Source of the DNA: Brachionus plicatilis
Lineage: Eukaryota; Rotifera; Eurotatoria; Ploima; Brachionidae
Direction of reading: 5' to 3'
Assembly: GCA_010279815.1 (NCBI GenBank)
Contig: QEOQ01000460.1
Coordinates: 1,016,423 to 1,080,422 of the forward strand
Length of the DNA: 64,000 bases
Shown: positions 1-13,766 of the stretch, one piece after another
Layout: each line of letters begins with the position of its first letter
Numbering within the stretch: position 1 is the stretch's first letter
Notes under the pieces: generated by a model
What the model saw: the letters and a program-made list of their open reading frames with translations, nothing else
The model's database searches: none
What the model was told of the DNA's origin: nothing
Translations under genes and position numbers: made by a program

Positions 1-201
1 AATTAATTTGCTTAAAAATTAGTCTAAAAATAGAAAAATAAACTGCATAAAAATAAGGCAGTTACAAAAATTTATGTTTCTTCTAAAAATATAAAAACGG
101 AATTAAGAAAGCTCTATATAATTTTCATTCATCTTCTTGTTTATTTATTTTTTTTCTTTTTAAATGCCTTTCACTTTTGTTAGAAGAGACTTTTTAGTTG
201 A

Positions 202-1935
202 TTGTTCATCCTGTGTGTCAATCAGTTGTTTTATTTCTCGGTCAATGTTGTAAGCAATAAATGTTGTAAAAAATTTATTAAATTAAAGGAAGAACATGAA
301 GACGACCTGAACATCTATGATGTAAAAATCTATCGACCGTTCGAAGAAAATCCCAAAAACATTCTATTCGCATCTGTCGGATCAAATCAAGTAATTTTGG
401 CAATGTGAATTTTTAGTACAAAAATTTCAGTACAAAAACTAAAAAGATTTTAATTTTTCCTAATTTTTTAGAATAAATATTATTCGTAAGCTTCTGTGTA
501 ATGCATATCATTAAAAAATATTTGATTAAAATATGCAATAATTTGCAAAGTTTTTGCATAGCCTAGAATTCGTTTGTAGAAACATTTTTGTACAATTAGA
601 TAAAAAATTATGACATTTTTCTTTTTTGTACTCTAATTTTTCTACTAAAATTTAACATTGCCGTATATTTGAAAATTAAAAATTATAAAAATTTTACTCC
701 AATCTTAGTGTTCGTTTTACGAATACAATACATCAACAGCAGAGGTTGAACCTATAGATATATATCTGGATGCTGATGTATCTATTTAATTTTTTTCTCA
801 TCTTAAAAAATAATTTTAATTTTCTTTCCAATAAAGCCTCAAGAAAACTTTTTTGTCTGTGCATGGACAATAGATCCTGACCGTCTAGAACCATTACTAG
901 CCATCGCTGGTTTAAAAGGTATCATAAGAACCATATCTCCATTTAAATCCCAGTTTAAAAACGCCTTAATTGGGCATGGGGCATCCATAAATGACTTAAA
1001 ATTTCATCCGAGTCAAAATTTTATCCTCCTTTCGGCTAGCAAAGATCATACTCTGAGATTGTGGAACATTAATACAACAGTTTGTATTGCAATATTTGGC
1101 GGAGCCGAAGGACACACAGATCAAGTTTTAAGCACCGTAATTTGCCAAGACATTTTTTTAGTTTAAATGAGTGTTAAAAGGTTAGCTTTAGGATATCGAT
1201 CTACAAGGAAGATATATAATCAGTTGCGGCATTGATCATTTCTTAAAGATTTGGAGCATTCAAACACCTAAATTAAAAAATGCAATTGATATTTCAGAAG
1301 AATTCGATAATACTTATAAGTATTTTTTAATATTCAAAATTTTAATTCCTTATTCAACTGTGTCATAGATCGTTTCCGACAGTGTCTGTAAATTTTCCTG
1401 ATTTTTCTACCAGAGATGTTCATACTAATTATGTTGATTGTGTTAGATGGTTTGGAGATCTTATTTTATCAAAAGTAATTAATTTAAACGAAAATTAAAT
1501 TTTCTTATTATGATTTTAAGTCCTGTGAAAATTGCATTATTGAATGGAAGCCTGGTCTAATCAACGAAAAGATGGAATCCTTATCTCGGACTAGTAAAAA
1601 CGTATTCATATTTAACCAATTCGAAGCCAAAGAATGTAATATTTGGTTCGTAAGATTTGGTCTTGATTTTAGCCATAGAGTACTTTTGTGAATATCAAAA
1701 TAATATTCATTTAAATATTAAGTTCTTTTTATTTAAGGTAATGGCCGTAGGAACGACCAATGGAAAAGTTTATGTATGGAAAGTGGATACTGAAAATTCA
1801 AATGACTTCAGCAGAATATCACTATTTAATCAAAAAATGAAAGGAATTATTCGATCGATAGCTCTTAGTTTCAATGGTAACGACTTAATAATTACCAATA
1901 ATTTGGGTAATATATTTATATGGAGGAAGGAATAA
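202..1935 (+). CDS. EED: EED, Polycomb PRC2 WD40 subunit (5' end unresolved)
   Basis: WD40 propeller subunit of Polycomb repressive complex 2, which binds trimethylated H3K27 and stimulates the EZH methyltransferase in the nucleus. Exons read as about 202-390, 709-777, 837-1136, 1192-1319, 1369-1474, 1521-1679 and 1738-1935, all with GT-AG borders and consistent phase. Diagnostic matches to animal EED include [89 protein letters not shown] and TTNGKVYVW. The protein ends in a short WRKE tail. The first exon lacks a convincing ATG and starts inside the first blade, so upstream exons are probably outside the window or unrecognised. Four introns are 50-60 bases and one is 318. The family assignment is firm; only the 5' boundary is uncertain. 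Confidence 0.93.
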
Positions 1936-1989
1936 AAAAATTAAAAAATAATTTACGAAATTATTTATCCTTACGTATTTTCAATTTTT

Positions 1990-1995
1990 AATAAA
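1990..1995 (+). terminator. Polyadenylation signal of EED
   Basis: An AATAAA hexamer lies 55 bases after the EED stop codon, followed by a T-rich stretch. The position fits a cleavage/polyadenylation signal for that gene. Confidence 0.5.
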
Positions 1996-2978
1996 GAAAT
2001 ATTTTATTTTATTTTATTTGTCTACTTCCTTTTATCACAATTGTTCCGAAATTTGTTCCTAAAATTTTTAAAATTTAGAATTGGAGTATTTTTTAATAAA
2101 ATCAGTTTTTCAATAATTTCTTGTAAAATTATCAATTGATCAATTTATTAAGTTATTGTAATATTAGATTTCGATTTTTTGGAAAATAATTTTTTGAACA
2201 TCTTTTTATGAACCATGTCCAAAATGTGATCGAAAGTTTTTTTCGAATTTTTGTTTTTAGACTGATAAAAATTCATCACCAAATTTATGATCACGTAATA
2301 TATGTATAAATAAAATTTTAAATCTATCAAAAAAGCGATTGATTCTGAACGTTGAAATGTTTTCAATTTTTTCAACAACATCATTAATTTATGTTAGGAA
2401 TTTTATTTTTTTGGATTTTAATAAAAATGAATAAACCTTTTTTTAATGATAATAACCTACCTGACAAATGATAATATTTAAAAAATGGCAATTTAAATTT
2501 TGATTAATTTCATTCTCGTAGCAGATGAAAATTTAGACGATGTGATAGAATAAAATTTTCAAATTTCATAAATATTTATTTACATTTTATTAATAAAGGT
2601 AAACATTTTTATAAATAAATAACATAATAATTAAAAAAGGATAGAATTATTTTTTTATTATGATCTTTTCTAAAGTTAATAAAAAATATAACTATATTAA
2701 TTACATATGAAAATTTAATTTTAATGAGTGTAATCCTTGATTAGGATTGGTAAATTAGTGTGTAAAATCTAAATTACCTCAACTTAAAGCAACTAAATAG
2801 GTCTGTATTTAAAGCACCAAGTAAGTTTGTAAGATTGTAGTGGCTCACTTGAATTTTTTTTTGAATGGAATCAATTAATCACTCGGATATAAATATTTTT
2901 TTTAAAAATTTAAACAAATATTTGTACAAAACAACAACGACTATTAATAAAGAAAAAAAAATTTTTGTTATTCTTGGT
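1996..2978. other. Intergenic, no gene seen
   Basis: AT-rich spacer between the convergent 3' ends of EED (+) and the phosphatase (-). A 78-codon open frame on the minus strand at 2148-2384 has only low-complexity K/F/I/N content and no family resemblance, so I do not call it. No repeat or RNA gene was recognised. Confidence 0.5.
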
Positions 2979-5215
2979 TCAGTTTGTTTGTGCCGTGAAT
3001 TCGAAAAAAGTCTTTTCATTTATTGTTTTCAAACAAAATGAAGACGGACTTGATAATGCTGGGGAACATTCAGATGAGGTCGATAATAGTGGAAAATTCT
3101 TGTAATACACACAATAGTATGCAAGAACTTGATATATGAACTCGTATTGCTCAAGTGTTTGGATCATGCCACCTCTAAGAATAAAAATTATTAAATTTAA
3201 TTGAAAATAAAATTTTTCTCAATTTCTTTTTCGAAAAAAAATAGACTATGGTAATTTTTTATGTATTTAAAACAATTTTGATAAAAATCATATAAAATCT
3301 GATAAATTTTATTATTCTACTTTATTTATTTTATAAATTCAAGGTTATTTCTCTTATCTAATTACACCTGACAAAATTCACTTTGATAAATCATACCAAA
3401 TATTTATCTTGTAATAATTAATAAAAAATTAAAGAAAAAATACCTTTCTCTTCTTAGTTTGCATACAATGCGTACTATATCTATCAACGATTCGTTATCA
3501 ATATATTTAATACCAAGTGCGATTGCCAAAAAACATCCTGTTCGGCCAACACCAGCACTGCAATGGACTAAAATGGGCGAATTTTTGGTTTCGTCAATTT
3601 TTTTCATGTTCTCAACTTGTTTAATGAATTGAATTAACGCGTCTGGATTATCGGGCAGGTTATGGTCCGGCCATGCCGTGTACCAATAATGATATAGGGT
3701 ACGCGTTTCATCATTACAACTTACAGTCAGCATTCGAATTTCATAATCTTCAAATGCTTTGACTTGATTAACAGTAACTTTGACATTATCGTAGTATTCG
3801 GTTTTATTAATCTGATCTGGTATGTAGAGCTCACATTTGTTCTTATTTCGTTCGTAGAGTTTGGTGATCATTACAACACAAGACACATTTTCGTTCCATA
3901 TAGTGAACCAAAAATCATTGATTGTGTTCGACATGGGCCCCTGTGAGGCTATGTAAGCCTTAGGCTCATCTTTGTATCCGCTGATGTAGTTTGCATTTAT
4001 GTACGAGCTGAGTGGATCGCTATTTCTTACCGGTAAACGCACTCTGGTCAATTCGTTTGGAACTATTGTTCTATAGCGATTTTTTATGCTCGAGCCTTGG
4101 ACAAACAATTCGGCATGGTTAAATGGAATTAACTTTAAATTTTTAAATAATTTTTTTTTTAATTTTAATTTAAAAAATTTAATAAATTCTTACATAAAAT
4201 TCATTATAAAAATTGTTTCCGCTTTTTGAAATTGAGATCAATTCGGGAATTGTCAGTAGTCTTGATGCTTTGGACAAATAATCCAAACTTAAAAAAGCAT
4301 ACAAAATTTATCTGTTTTTGTTAAAAATTTTATTAAAAAAAGTCTAGACTTACGAGTCTTTTGACGGATTGCTTATGCTTAGCTTTTTTTTCATCGGATT
4401 TATGCTCAATGTCAGTGAGTTATTTGACCCTCGTCTTAAGGAGAAAATAATTAGAATAAAAAAAATTTAATTAAAATAAAAAAAACATTGCTATTTCTAA
4501 GTAAATGTTAAAAAAAAAAATACAGAATAAAAACTAAAATTTTAATTAGCCATGAAACAAAAACCAAAATTCTAAAATAGCCAAAGTTTAAACCTACCTT
4601 TTAGTATACAATGATTTACTATAATTTAAAAAATAAGAAAATTAAATTTTTAATTTGTACAAAAGCGAATAAATTTTTTTTCTAAATTACAAAAAATAAA
4701 TAAACAAAAAAATATTTACCTTTCAAATATAGTTTTGGCCTTCATCTTGGATTCGGCGCTTAGCTGAGGCTTCGATTCGTTAAAATTCGGCTTGGCTATT
4801 GGCAAAGATATGGAAATCTCTTTAAGTGACGGCTTTGAGATAATTACACTATTTGAATTCGTACTTTGAGATGTGTTCGATAATGAATCAGTGTTGTTGG
4901 TGATAAGTGATGAGTGAGAGGATGTTGATAAATTTGATGAATATGTGAATGATGACAGATCGTTTGAAGCAGTTTTATACGAGTTGCCTTGCTTGGAATA
5001 GCAATATATCTATTATTATAAAATGAAGGGCTTTGTTAGAACTGGTTATGTAAATTTACCATAATAAGCAAAAAAATGGTCAGTGCCAAGAGAGTGATCA
5101 ATAAAAAGCCGGCGATTACGATCAAAATCGTATAGCTGGTGGTTGAAGTGTTCATATATTCATTATATTCATGTTGATGTGATATATGCGCTAAATTCGT
5201 TGTGTGACTGGGTTC
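2979..5215 (-). CDS. PTPRR: Receptor tyrosine phosphatase of the KIM group (PTPRR-like), C-terminal exons
   Basis: Transmembrane protein tyrosine phosphatase predicted to dephosphorylate MAP kinases. Exons from the 5' side: 5060-5215 (transmembrane helix, ILIVIAGFLLITLLALTIF), 4720-5009 (Ser/Thr-rich juxtamembrane region), 4354-4434, 4194-4287, 3444-4132 and 2979-3174, together 501 residues in continuous phase. The exon 5009/4434 junction creates ERRGSNNSLTLSI, the kinase-interaction motif (KIM) of PTPRR, PTPN5 and PTPN7. The single phosphatase domain has KNRYRTIVPN, YINANYI, the WPD loop (WYTAWPDHNLPD), the catalytic loop VHCSAGVGRTG with Cys and Arg present, and the terminal motif RGGMIQTLEQYEF. 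It should be active. The signal peptide and most of the extracellular part were not found upstream, so the model is 5' partial. The closest single relative among the three KIM phosphatases is inferred from the membrane anchor. Confidence 0.9.
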
Positions 5216-8200
5216 CTAAAATTAATAATCAATTAAATAAAACAGGTAATTGCGTAGGTTTTATTGTTTATTAAAAATAGTAAGAATTATTTAGGAAAAT
5301 AATAGTGAATAAAAATGTTGAATAATTTTTTTTTTTTGGAAAGCTTGGAGCGTGAAAACAAGTAGGCGACTAAAATTTATGAACAAATCAGCACTAAAAA
5401 TTAAGAAATTCAGACTTGTTGTTAATAGGTCGCCTACACAAACTAAAATTTGAAAATTTTGAATTTTTTTAATTGTTTTAGATAAACCTTAACAAAAAAT
5501 CTTGTTTTAATTTAACATGATTGTCAAAAAAATTTACATTGACAACCACTTTTTAATTTCGATCACTTCCTGCTCAAATTGTTCGAAATTTATTGTCTGT
5601 CGCTAGCATTCTGATAAATAGATAGACTAGTTTTTTTAGGTACTCCTACTTAAATTTAAATGAAAAATAAACAATTATGCAAGCTTTTTATATCGATTTT
5701 TATTTCTATCCGATTATTTCTTAATTTAAGATATCTTAATGTCAATTAGACGTGAAAATTCAGAGCAACCCAACTGCTTCCGTGTTTACACCAATATCTT
5801 TTGCTTAATATGCTAGTTTTGTTTTTAATCAAATTCAAACTAACTAAATTAATAAATAATAAAATTTTCTTAATAATTTCTTAATATATATTATTGATTT
5901 ATCAAGACTTGGCGCATGCTCTGTGCTCTGACAGGAAATTGGCCGAATATATGGAATTTGTTTTATTTGTCAATAATCAAATATTTGAAAGCTAATAAAT
6001 GTTTCGCTAAATCAGGAAGAGAACAACTCAAGTGTGTTTTTATACTTAAATTAAATTAGTTTTGGAGTTAAATTTCTGAACAAGAAAATAAAATGCTTTG
6101 AGTAGGCTGCTTCTATGCTAAAAAATTCAAAAGATAAGAATAGAAGATATGATAATTCAGCTTTGAGATATTTGCCAATTGAATAAGAATAGAAATTTTA
6201 TCAGCAGCAGCAGCCTACTCTTTTTTTTAGCTGGCTTTCAAAAAAGCTATAATTAGAAATAACATGTTTTTAATTTTGATAAAAATAATTTGGTCTTCGG
6301 CACGGCTACCACGCTAGCCCAAATATATCATCACAACCAGGTGCAAAAGTGGAAATTTTAATCAACACTAAGCTTTTCCTACGCTAGTATTTTATATGTT
6401 TATGTAAATCTAGCATTGACGTCAATGAAATGAAAGTTAACTCTTTTCTAAAAGTCTTTAAAATTAAATAATTAAAAGCAAATAAGCCATGCTGTTTATT
6501 CTATTTCGAGTATTTATCAAGCCTATGAGGTGAGCACTTTCAGCTTTAAACAACTGCACTTAACTATTTTAATTAATTTCTGAATTTAAAATTAATTTTT
6601 TTCTCTCGAATAATTCTTATAAAATTTTGAACAAACAAAAATCCTGTAAATTAAGTAAATTAACCTCGTAATTGTTCACAATTTGTGAAAAAAAATAATT
6701 TTTTGTCTGAATACACCTTTAGTCTCAAATATCAAAACCTATTTCATATTTTTTTTCAAATAAACAATAATTGAAAAATTGAATTTTTATTAAAAATGCA
6801 GCAAAATTTTTCAAGATCTTATCCAGCCCTAGTCTGTAGTTGCCTTCGGATTCAAAATTGGAAAAAATTTGAATGTAATGATGATATCATATCAAATAAA
6901 GAAAAATTTTAATTTTTTTTTTTCGATTAACAAACATGTAATGCGCAGTTTGTAATTAGTTTGCGGATGGGATTTTGTATCATAATCTGTGCCGAGAACA
7001 TCAAATTCCAAGAATCCAGAAAAATGACGAATGCTTATAATTGAAGGTTTTTCTTTGGCCTCCGCAGAAAAAAACCAGGAATCTAATAATTTTTAATTTT
7101 TCAGCCATTTTTAATTTATTTTATAATACAATAAAATATATCGTTTATTCCTAGCAGCTAAAAGTTTTTAATCCTCAAGCAACATTCAGTGAGAGCATGT
7201 AATCTTAGACTGTATTCAAAATGCCTAAGAATTTATTCACTAATGTCATAGACTTTGTAATATTGAAAGAGTTACTTATCAAATATTGATTTGAAAATAA
7301 GAAAAAATGATTAATCATTTAGTTACCATGTTGGTTTGGATCAAATTTAAAGCATGCCTTCTTGTTGTTTGATGCTGTTGTTCTTATAATTTATTGAATT
7401 TTTAAAAATTTCAAATTGCCCAAACTCATTGAGTCTTCTTCTAAAAAAATAAATTATTTAAATATTTAGCTTTCTCCAGGAGTATAGATAAATTTAGCAT
7501 TTGATACAAAATAGAAAATATTCAATTAATTTATCTTCATTGATTTTTAAAATCATTGAAAATAACTAAAATTTTAAATTCAAAATACTATTGAAAAAAA
7601 CCACACCTTTGAAAATTTTTTTCCATTTTTATTTGAAAATAAAATTCATCTAATATGCATTTTATCACTTGAATTTGAATTCATTTAATTTCTTTATTTG
7701 AAAATTTTATCCTAATTTAGTCATTTATTTTGAATTAAATTAATCAAAATAGTCAAATAGATCGCAACAACTTTAGAACTGACAATTTTTTTTATTCAAA
7801 AAAATGCATTTGAAATGACAATTTTCAAAAAAAAATTTTGTTTCTTTGAAAAGATAAGTAAATTCTTTTTTCTATCACGCTTTTTCAAGATTTTTCATGA
7901 AATTTGTTAATACTTAGCAATGTTTCCTAGATATCTACTTATTCTGGAAATGTTTTTTTCTGGCCCTTTTTCTTCTCAATTTTAATCAAGCAAATACACG
8001 AATGTTCTACTACCAGCTGATAATTAAACTACCTTTAAATTTTATAAAAAAAATATATATATTTTGACTGTTTATTTGGCCAAACAATTTGTTTTTAAAA
8101 CTTTTCAATAGTTGAATCAAAAGATTTCTCAATCCATAAATCTCACAATAAATAAAATTATTTATTTTACTCAATTTTTTTAAACTTTCTACATTTCAAC

Positions 8201-10920
8201 ACATGAATAATTTTATGTTTAAAAAAAATCACAGTAAATGGTAAAAAAAAAATAATTATGATTTTTAAAATTAACAATTTGAGTTTTAATCTAATATCAT
8301 CTAACAATAATTCAAACTATTATATTTTAAATAAAAATTTTTTGTTTTTTTTTTAATAGCATTGTTATGAAGTTGTAATATTGTTGGAGAAATGTTAATT
8401 ACAAACAAAATTTATCTTTTTTAGAAGCATCCATTCGAAAAAAAAGACATTTTAATTAAAAAAAATACCTTTAAAGGCTTGTTTAAAAACGTGCTTTTGA
8501 AATTGCTATAGATTTTTTATTCGATCAAAAACATAGCCAGATTTAATATTATTCTAGTTTATTTTAATGTTAAATTTTTTTAAATTATTGATTAAAATAA
8601 ACTATTGAATAAGCCTAAAAAGCATTGAATCTATGTCAAATTATTATTCTTGCATAATTATGGTTTTGCCAAAATTTCACTAGCAAGTGAACATTAGCTG
8701 ATCATAGCAAGCAAACGAGAGAACAAAATACATAATTTATATCTTTTTTTTTTTGTTATAATAAAAAATTCAGGTTTAATACTGTTTAGTCTGGTTATCA
8801 GATTTCAGCTTGATAAAGAACCTTCAGCTTTATTCATTATAAATTTATCGTAAAAGGGAAAAAAATTTAAAGAAATTTTTTTCTAAATTCAAATAAAACT
8901 TACTCTTGTCAAAATTGATCTTAAATTCTTAACAAACATCAATTAAAATTTTATTTGATATTAGACTACTAAATCGAGACTTATTGAGAAATAATAAATC
9001 GAGAAATAATTGCCTTCTAATGACTTAAACAATTCTAAAACGCTAAAAATTACATGCTTGAATGATCATTGTTTTCAGTCTAAAATCTAGACATTAATTG
9101 AGCATTTAAAGGGTATTTCTATCTATTTTTAATCTTATACGGGTTTTGAAGGTATCTTAAAATTTAAGAATTAGAAATTGTGACGTTTATAAATTATTTA
9201 AAGACTAAAACGCAAATTTTTAAAATTCCTAATAACAAAAAATTAAATGATTTATTTTTTGCTGATTAACAATTTTTTAGTAGTCTTTAAATTTTTTTAT
9301 TTCTGATTGTGTTTTAAATTTTTTCTAAAGCAGAAAATTGTGTAGCTCTAAAAATAAAAATTTGATTTAAATTAAAACCAATTAAAAATTTTAAATAATT
9401 TAATCTTGTTTTTTATTTTCTTCAGAATTGATTTATAAAGATCTAACAAATGAGATAGTTTTCTTTTTCATATTCTTTGCTAATAATTTAAGTTAAATAA
9501 GAAACCAAAATAGACCAGTAATGATTCCATTTTAATTTATACAAGTTACTTAAATAAAAGAAAATTAGAAAATGGACTTAAATTTTTAAGCAAATGCCAA
9601 GTAATGATTATTACCAACAAAATTAAAGAAAATTTCATTCCTTCAGATTTCGAAAATTAATAAAATTACTAAAGATTTAACTATGCTAACTTACAGCTTA
9701 GATGATCAATTAACTTTAAAATATCTAGAATGTATCTTAATTTATCACCAAAAAATGGAATTTTAAAAATTTATTAAAAAAAACTCTCAGGAATTTTAAA
9801 GCATTTATTGCGTGGTATTGTAAACAAACTTAGATAACTCATTACAGAATAAATATTTTCTTTTGTTTTAAAAAATTCAATTTGATTAATTTAATTTAAA
9901 ACGTGTTTTAAAAACAAGATATTTTTGGCTAATTTTATTAAGCGATGTTAATGTTTTTCTTTCTCACTTTTTCTATAAAAAATGTTTAAATCAAATTGGG
10001 AGTTTATTAGGAAATATTTGATTTATTCAAATAACTGAAATTAAACAAACATTTTAATTAATCGCCATTAGAATAATAAAAAATTTTATTCAAAAAAACA
10101 AACATCTAAAACAATGAAATAAATTAATTTGAGTAATGAGGCTCAAAATTTTTCAAATAGCTTCATTTTTTTTTATTCGATTCAAAGAAATCATACTAAA
10201 TTCCTGATAGCAGTCTATTTGTATAAATAAAAATATTTAAAAAGCCCACCAATATTGGGCTAGTTTTGGGAATTACATCACATTTTTAAATCTCATTTAA
10301 AGGATTATAGAAAAATATTAATTTTCAACAATTTTTTTTACAAATAATCTAACATCATTAATAATGGAAATTTTCTAAGATAAAAAGTCTCCTATTCACC
10401 ATTACTGTATATACACCGAAAGGAAATGAATTAAGTAAGAAATAGATGGCAATTGATTGCTATTTCAAAATAAAATAAACTTAATTAAAAGATAACAAAA
10501 TAACTGACCAGTCAAATTTTTAGATTTTGGTTTTAATAAATAAAAATAAATGTTAAAAATTTTGTGAATTTACCTCAAATTGGTACCATTTATCATATGT
10601 AGAAATATAATAACTAAAAAAAGTTTTATTTTTATGAAATACCTTTATATTATGATATCTTTTTTTTTTTGGAATAAAACAGTTACAAGGTTTCTAATAT
10701 TAGAAAAAACTTGAATCTTGTGTTTTTAAGAATTTGTTTTGTGGTTTGGGTTTATTTTACTAAAATTATTCTAATGGCAAAATTAGTCCTTTTTAGTTTA
10801 AATGAAGAAAACATTTTCAAAATACATTTTATTTATAATTCAGTAATAGATAGTAGGTAGACATTAGGAATGTTTATAAAAATTAAAAGTGTCAATTAAA
10901 TAAAATGTGAACAATAATGT
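5216..10920. other. Long region without recognisable exons
   Basis: About 5.7 kb of AT-rich DNA between the most 5' phosphatase exon found and VPS33B. It may contain a long first intron and the extracellular/signal exons of the phosphatase, but I could not support any exon. It holds a 9 bp inverted repeat (5362-5370 with 5429-5437), an 11 bp inverted repeat about 110 bases apart (6100-6110 with 6210-6220), and a compositionally richer non-coding stretch at 6930-7080. Confidence 0.5.
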
Positions 10921-13666
10921 TTAATTTTTAATAATATCAATGACTTGTTCTGTATTGAGAAATGACGTTGTGGCAAATAAAAATTTATAATCTTGGAAAT
11001 AAAAATTGAGATTTTTTTTGACACATTGATAAAAATTTACTTTTTTGATTAGCAATCTTTCTCAATATTGCCAACTCCGTATATGTGCAACCACCTAAAA
11101 AATAAATTAACACTGTCCGATTTTGAAGTGGAGTGTTCCGAACAGAATTAGAAAAAGTAGATATTCTATCATATTCTCCTGGAAATAATTTAGAAATTTC
11201 TTCAAAATTTGATTTGGGATTATCATCCAGCATCTTTGAATTGTTTTTTATTTTAGAAAATTTTTAATATTTATCTTTTATTTACTTGAGAAATGTATTG
11301 ACATAAAATTGGCCTATAGTTTCCGTTAAAAGCATAAGAAATATCGACTGATTTTGAAGAAGATTTTAATTGCATAGGATCTAGAGCTCCAGGAATCTAT
11401 AAGGACAAATAATAAAGAAATTAATGAAAAAAGCTAATTACAATATCCAGCTTTTTAGCTATAGTTGCGTATTTTGTTCCTTTCAATCGGCTAGTCAATT
11501 GTTGAGAAACTTAACATATGATCATTTAAAATTTCGATTGAAAAAAATTAAAAATAAATTATAACTTTTGATAATATTTTTGGAGTCTTCTTTTTTCAAT
11601 GCTGAATTATCAATTTGAATAAGACCCAATTTTTCCAAATTGCTCAATAAAACAATTTTATCAAAGCCGAAATTCTTAATTCTAAATTAAATTAATTTTT
11701 GAAAAAATTTTAATTTACATGTAAAATCTGCTTGCTTAATAATAAATAATGGCTATTCGGGATACCTTGGTTGGTTTGTGATAGCAAAATTACTAATCTT
11801 AGTATTTGATGTAAATCAAACTAAAATTAAAATTAAAATTCAAGTTAAATAATAATGTATAAATTGTTACTTGTCTATTGATTAATTCTTCGATGTATTC
11901 AAGACTTTTATTATAATCTCTATTTGACAAAATATTGTGCTCAACATTTAAATAAATGGACAGCTCTAGATGCGTTTTTTGATTGATGATCACTTCGCAA
12001 ATATTAAGATCTTACCAAAAAAAAGAAAAATTATTTCAAATCTCTTTTTCAGTTGATTTTTTTTACGTAAATTCAAAGCATTGCTCAATTCAGTATAATT
12101 TTTTAAATCACTTTGAATAAAATTTTTCATTTCGGATACAGAATTGATTTCCTTTTTTTTCTAGTTGAAAAAAATTAAAATTTTATATTCTTAAAAAGAT
12201 ATTCAAAACCCTTAGTTTTCTTGTCAGAATTGTAAAAAACTTATTGAAAATAATTGATCTTTTAAAAAGATTTGTTTTCGAAATCAGTGTATTTTGACAA
12301 GAGATTTAAGAATCTTAGTTTGTGAAACTTTGAATTTGGAAAATAATACTTACTTCATGAACGTTTTTTAAATCTGTTAGAAACTTTTTCAAATGAGAAA
12401 ATATCTCACTAATATGCATACCTCTAATATTTTCAAATATTTTATCATTATTGGATAACTTGACTATTTTTCTCTTTATTTCATCCGGTATGTGTTCTAT
12501 ATAGCCAACATTTAACTTAAAATGTTCACTTATGATACCTTCATATGTTAAGGGTGTACAAAATGGGGTTATGAAATCTATATTCCGGTCAATCAGTATC
12601 AGCTGATCAATTTTGTGATTATCAATCAAATTGTTTTCATTTAATTCTTCTAAACGCTTAGTTAACTCATAGACAGACTTAGATTTAATTATTTTTTTTC
12701 ATTAGATAAATTAATTAAAATTACTTTTGCACATGAACCATGTAGATGAAATTTTGGAATTTTTCCAAACCAATTTTGAATGTTTATCAAACTCTTTGCA
12801 ATACTGCATAGCCAACTTTGATCACCGTGCTTTATTAGAACAATTATTGAATAATCAAAATACTTGGCATTTAAATGATCTTTACCATGAAATAATTAGG
12901 TAAAAAATCTGGATATTCCATGGATAAAACATCGTCGTCTATCCTAATTAGATCGTTTTCAAGCTCAGTCAATGTTACGTATTCATAGATACCTTCTTGT
13001 TCAAACAATAGATCACAAATATATAGCTTTAAAAATATTAAAAAAAATTTTTTAGAATTTTTATCAACGATTTTTAAGTGAAAAAAAAATCCTCATATTA
13101 ATTCAGAAACTATTTAAAAGTTTAAAGGGCAAAAATTCCGAACAGATTTTTAGAAAATTATTTACCTTTCTCGGTGAAAAAACGATTTTGTATGGATATC
13201 TATATCTAATATTTTTTCTCAAATCATCTTTGATATGCTCGCATACTTTTTTGATATCTTCAGCGTAAGGTCTCATTATATAAATCCATCTTGAAAATTT
13301 AAATTAGAAATTCAGTTTAATTTTTCAAAACATAATACTCGACATCCTTTTGATTGGCATTTTTTGGCAAAGAAACATCCAAAAAGAACATTTTAGATAC
13401 TCCATTCTCCTTATAGAATTAAAATTGGTATCTATTAAATTTATTTAACCATAATATATTTTACTTTTAGCTCGCTAAATTTGATAGTTTCATCGATGAT
13501 TTTTGTCAATTCCTTTGAAAAAACCAAATTTTTTGGACACTTAAAAAGGAAATTAGGAGAAATGAAGACAAATAAAAGGATGTACCTCATTTTGATTCAG
13601 GATGCGTACTAAACCATCATGAGAAAATTTGTTAAAAAAATTAAAATCTATATCATTAAATGTCAT
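10921..13666 (-). CDS. VPS33B: VPS33B, Sec1/Munc18-family vesicle tethering protein
   Basis: SM-family protein that works with VIPAS39 in endolysosomal and apical trafficking. Fifteen exons: 13586-13666, 13465-13539, 13332-13409, 13166-13289, 12886-13026, 12725-12829, 12354-12677, 12067-12160, 11871-12010, 11719-11820, 11566-11674, 11442-11509, 11286-11396, 11041-11233 and 10921-10991, giving about 604 residues (human about 617). VPS33B rather than VPS33A is indicated by LFEQEGIYEYV with DVLSMEYPDF, HGDQSWL, ILIDRNIDFITPFCTPLTYEG, EMKNFIQSDL, YIEELINRQ, the central tract RLKGTKYATIAKKLDI, VDISYAFNGNYRPI, FLGGCTYTELAILR and the C-terminal YKFLFATTSFLN. All junctions agree in phase except exon 3/4, which is one base out with canonical sites. 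That is either an indel, an assembly error or a non-canonical splice. Confidence 0.92.
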
Positions 13667-13766
13667 TTTATCTAAAAAAAAAAAAGAAAAAATTTTTTCA
13701 TTTAGAACAAAAAATTTATTATAATAATTAAAAATTGTTAGATAATTTTTCTTATTAGAGCATTTT

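Noticed and set aside
6481..6534. Possible signal-peptide exon (MLFILFRVFIKP followed by a GTGAGC donor, plus strand)
   Set aside because: On the wrong strand for the neighbouring phosphatase, very short, and no downstream plus-strand exon was found.
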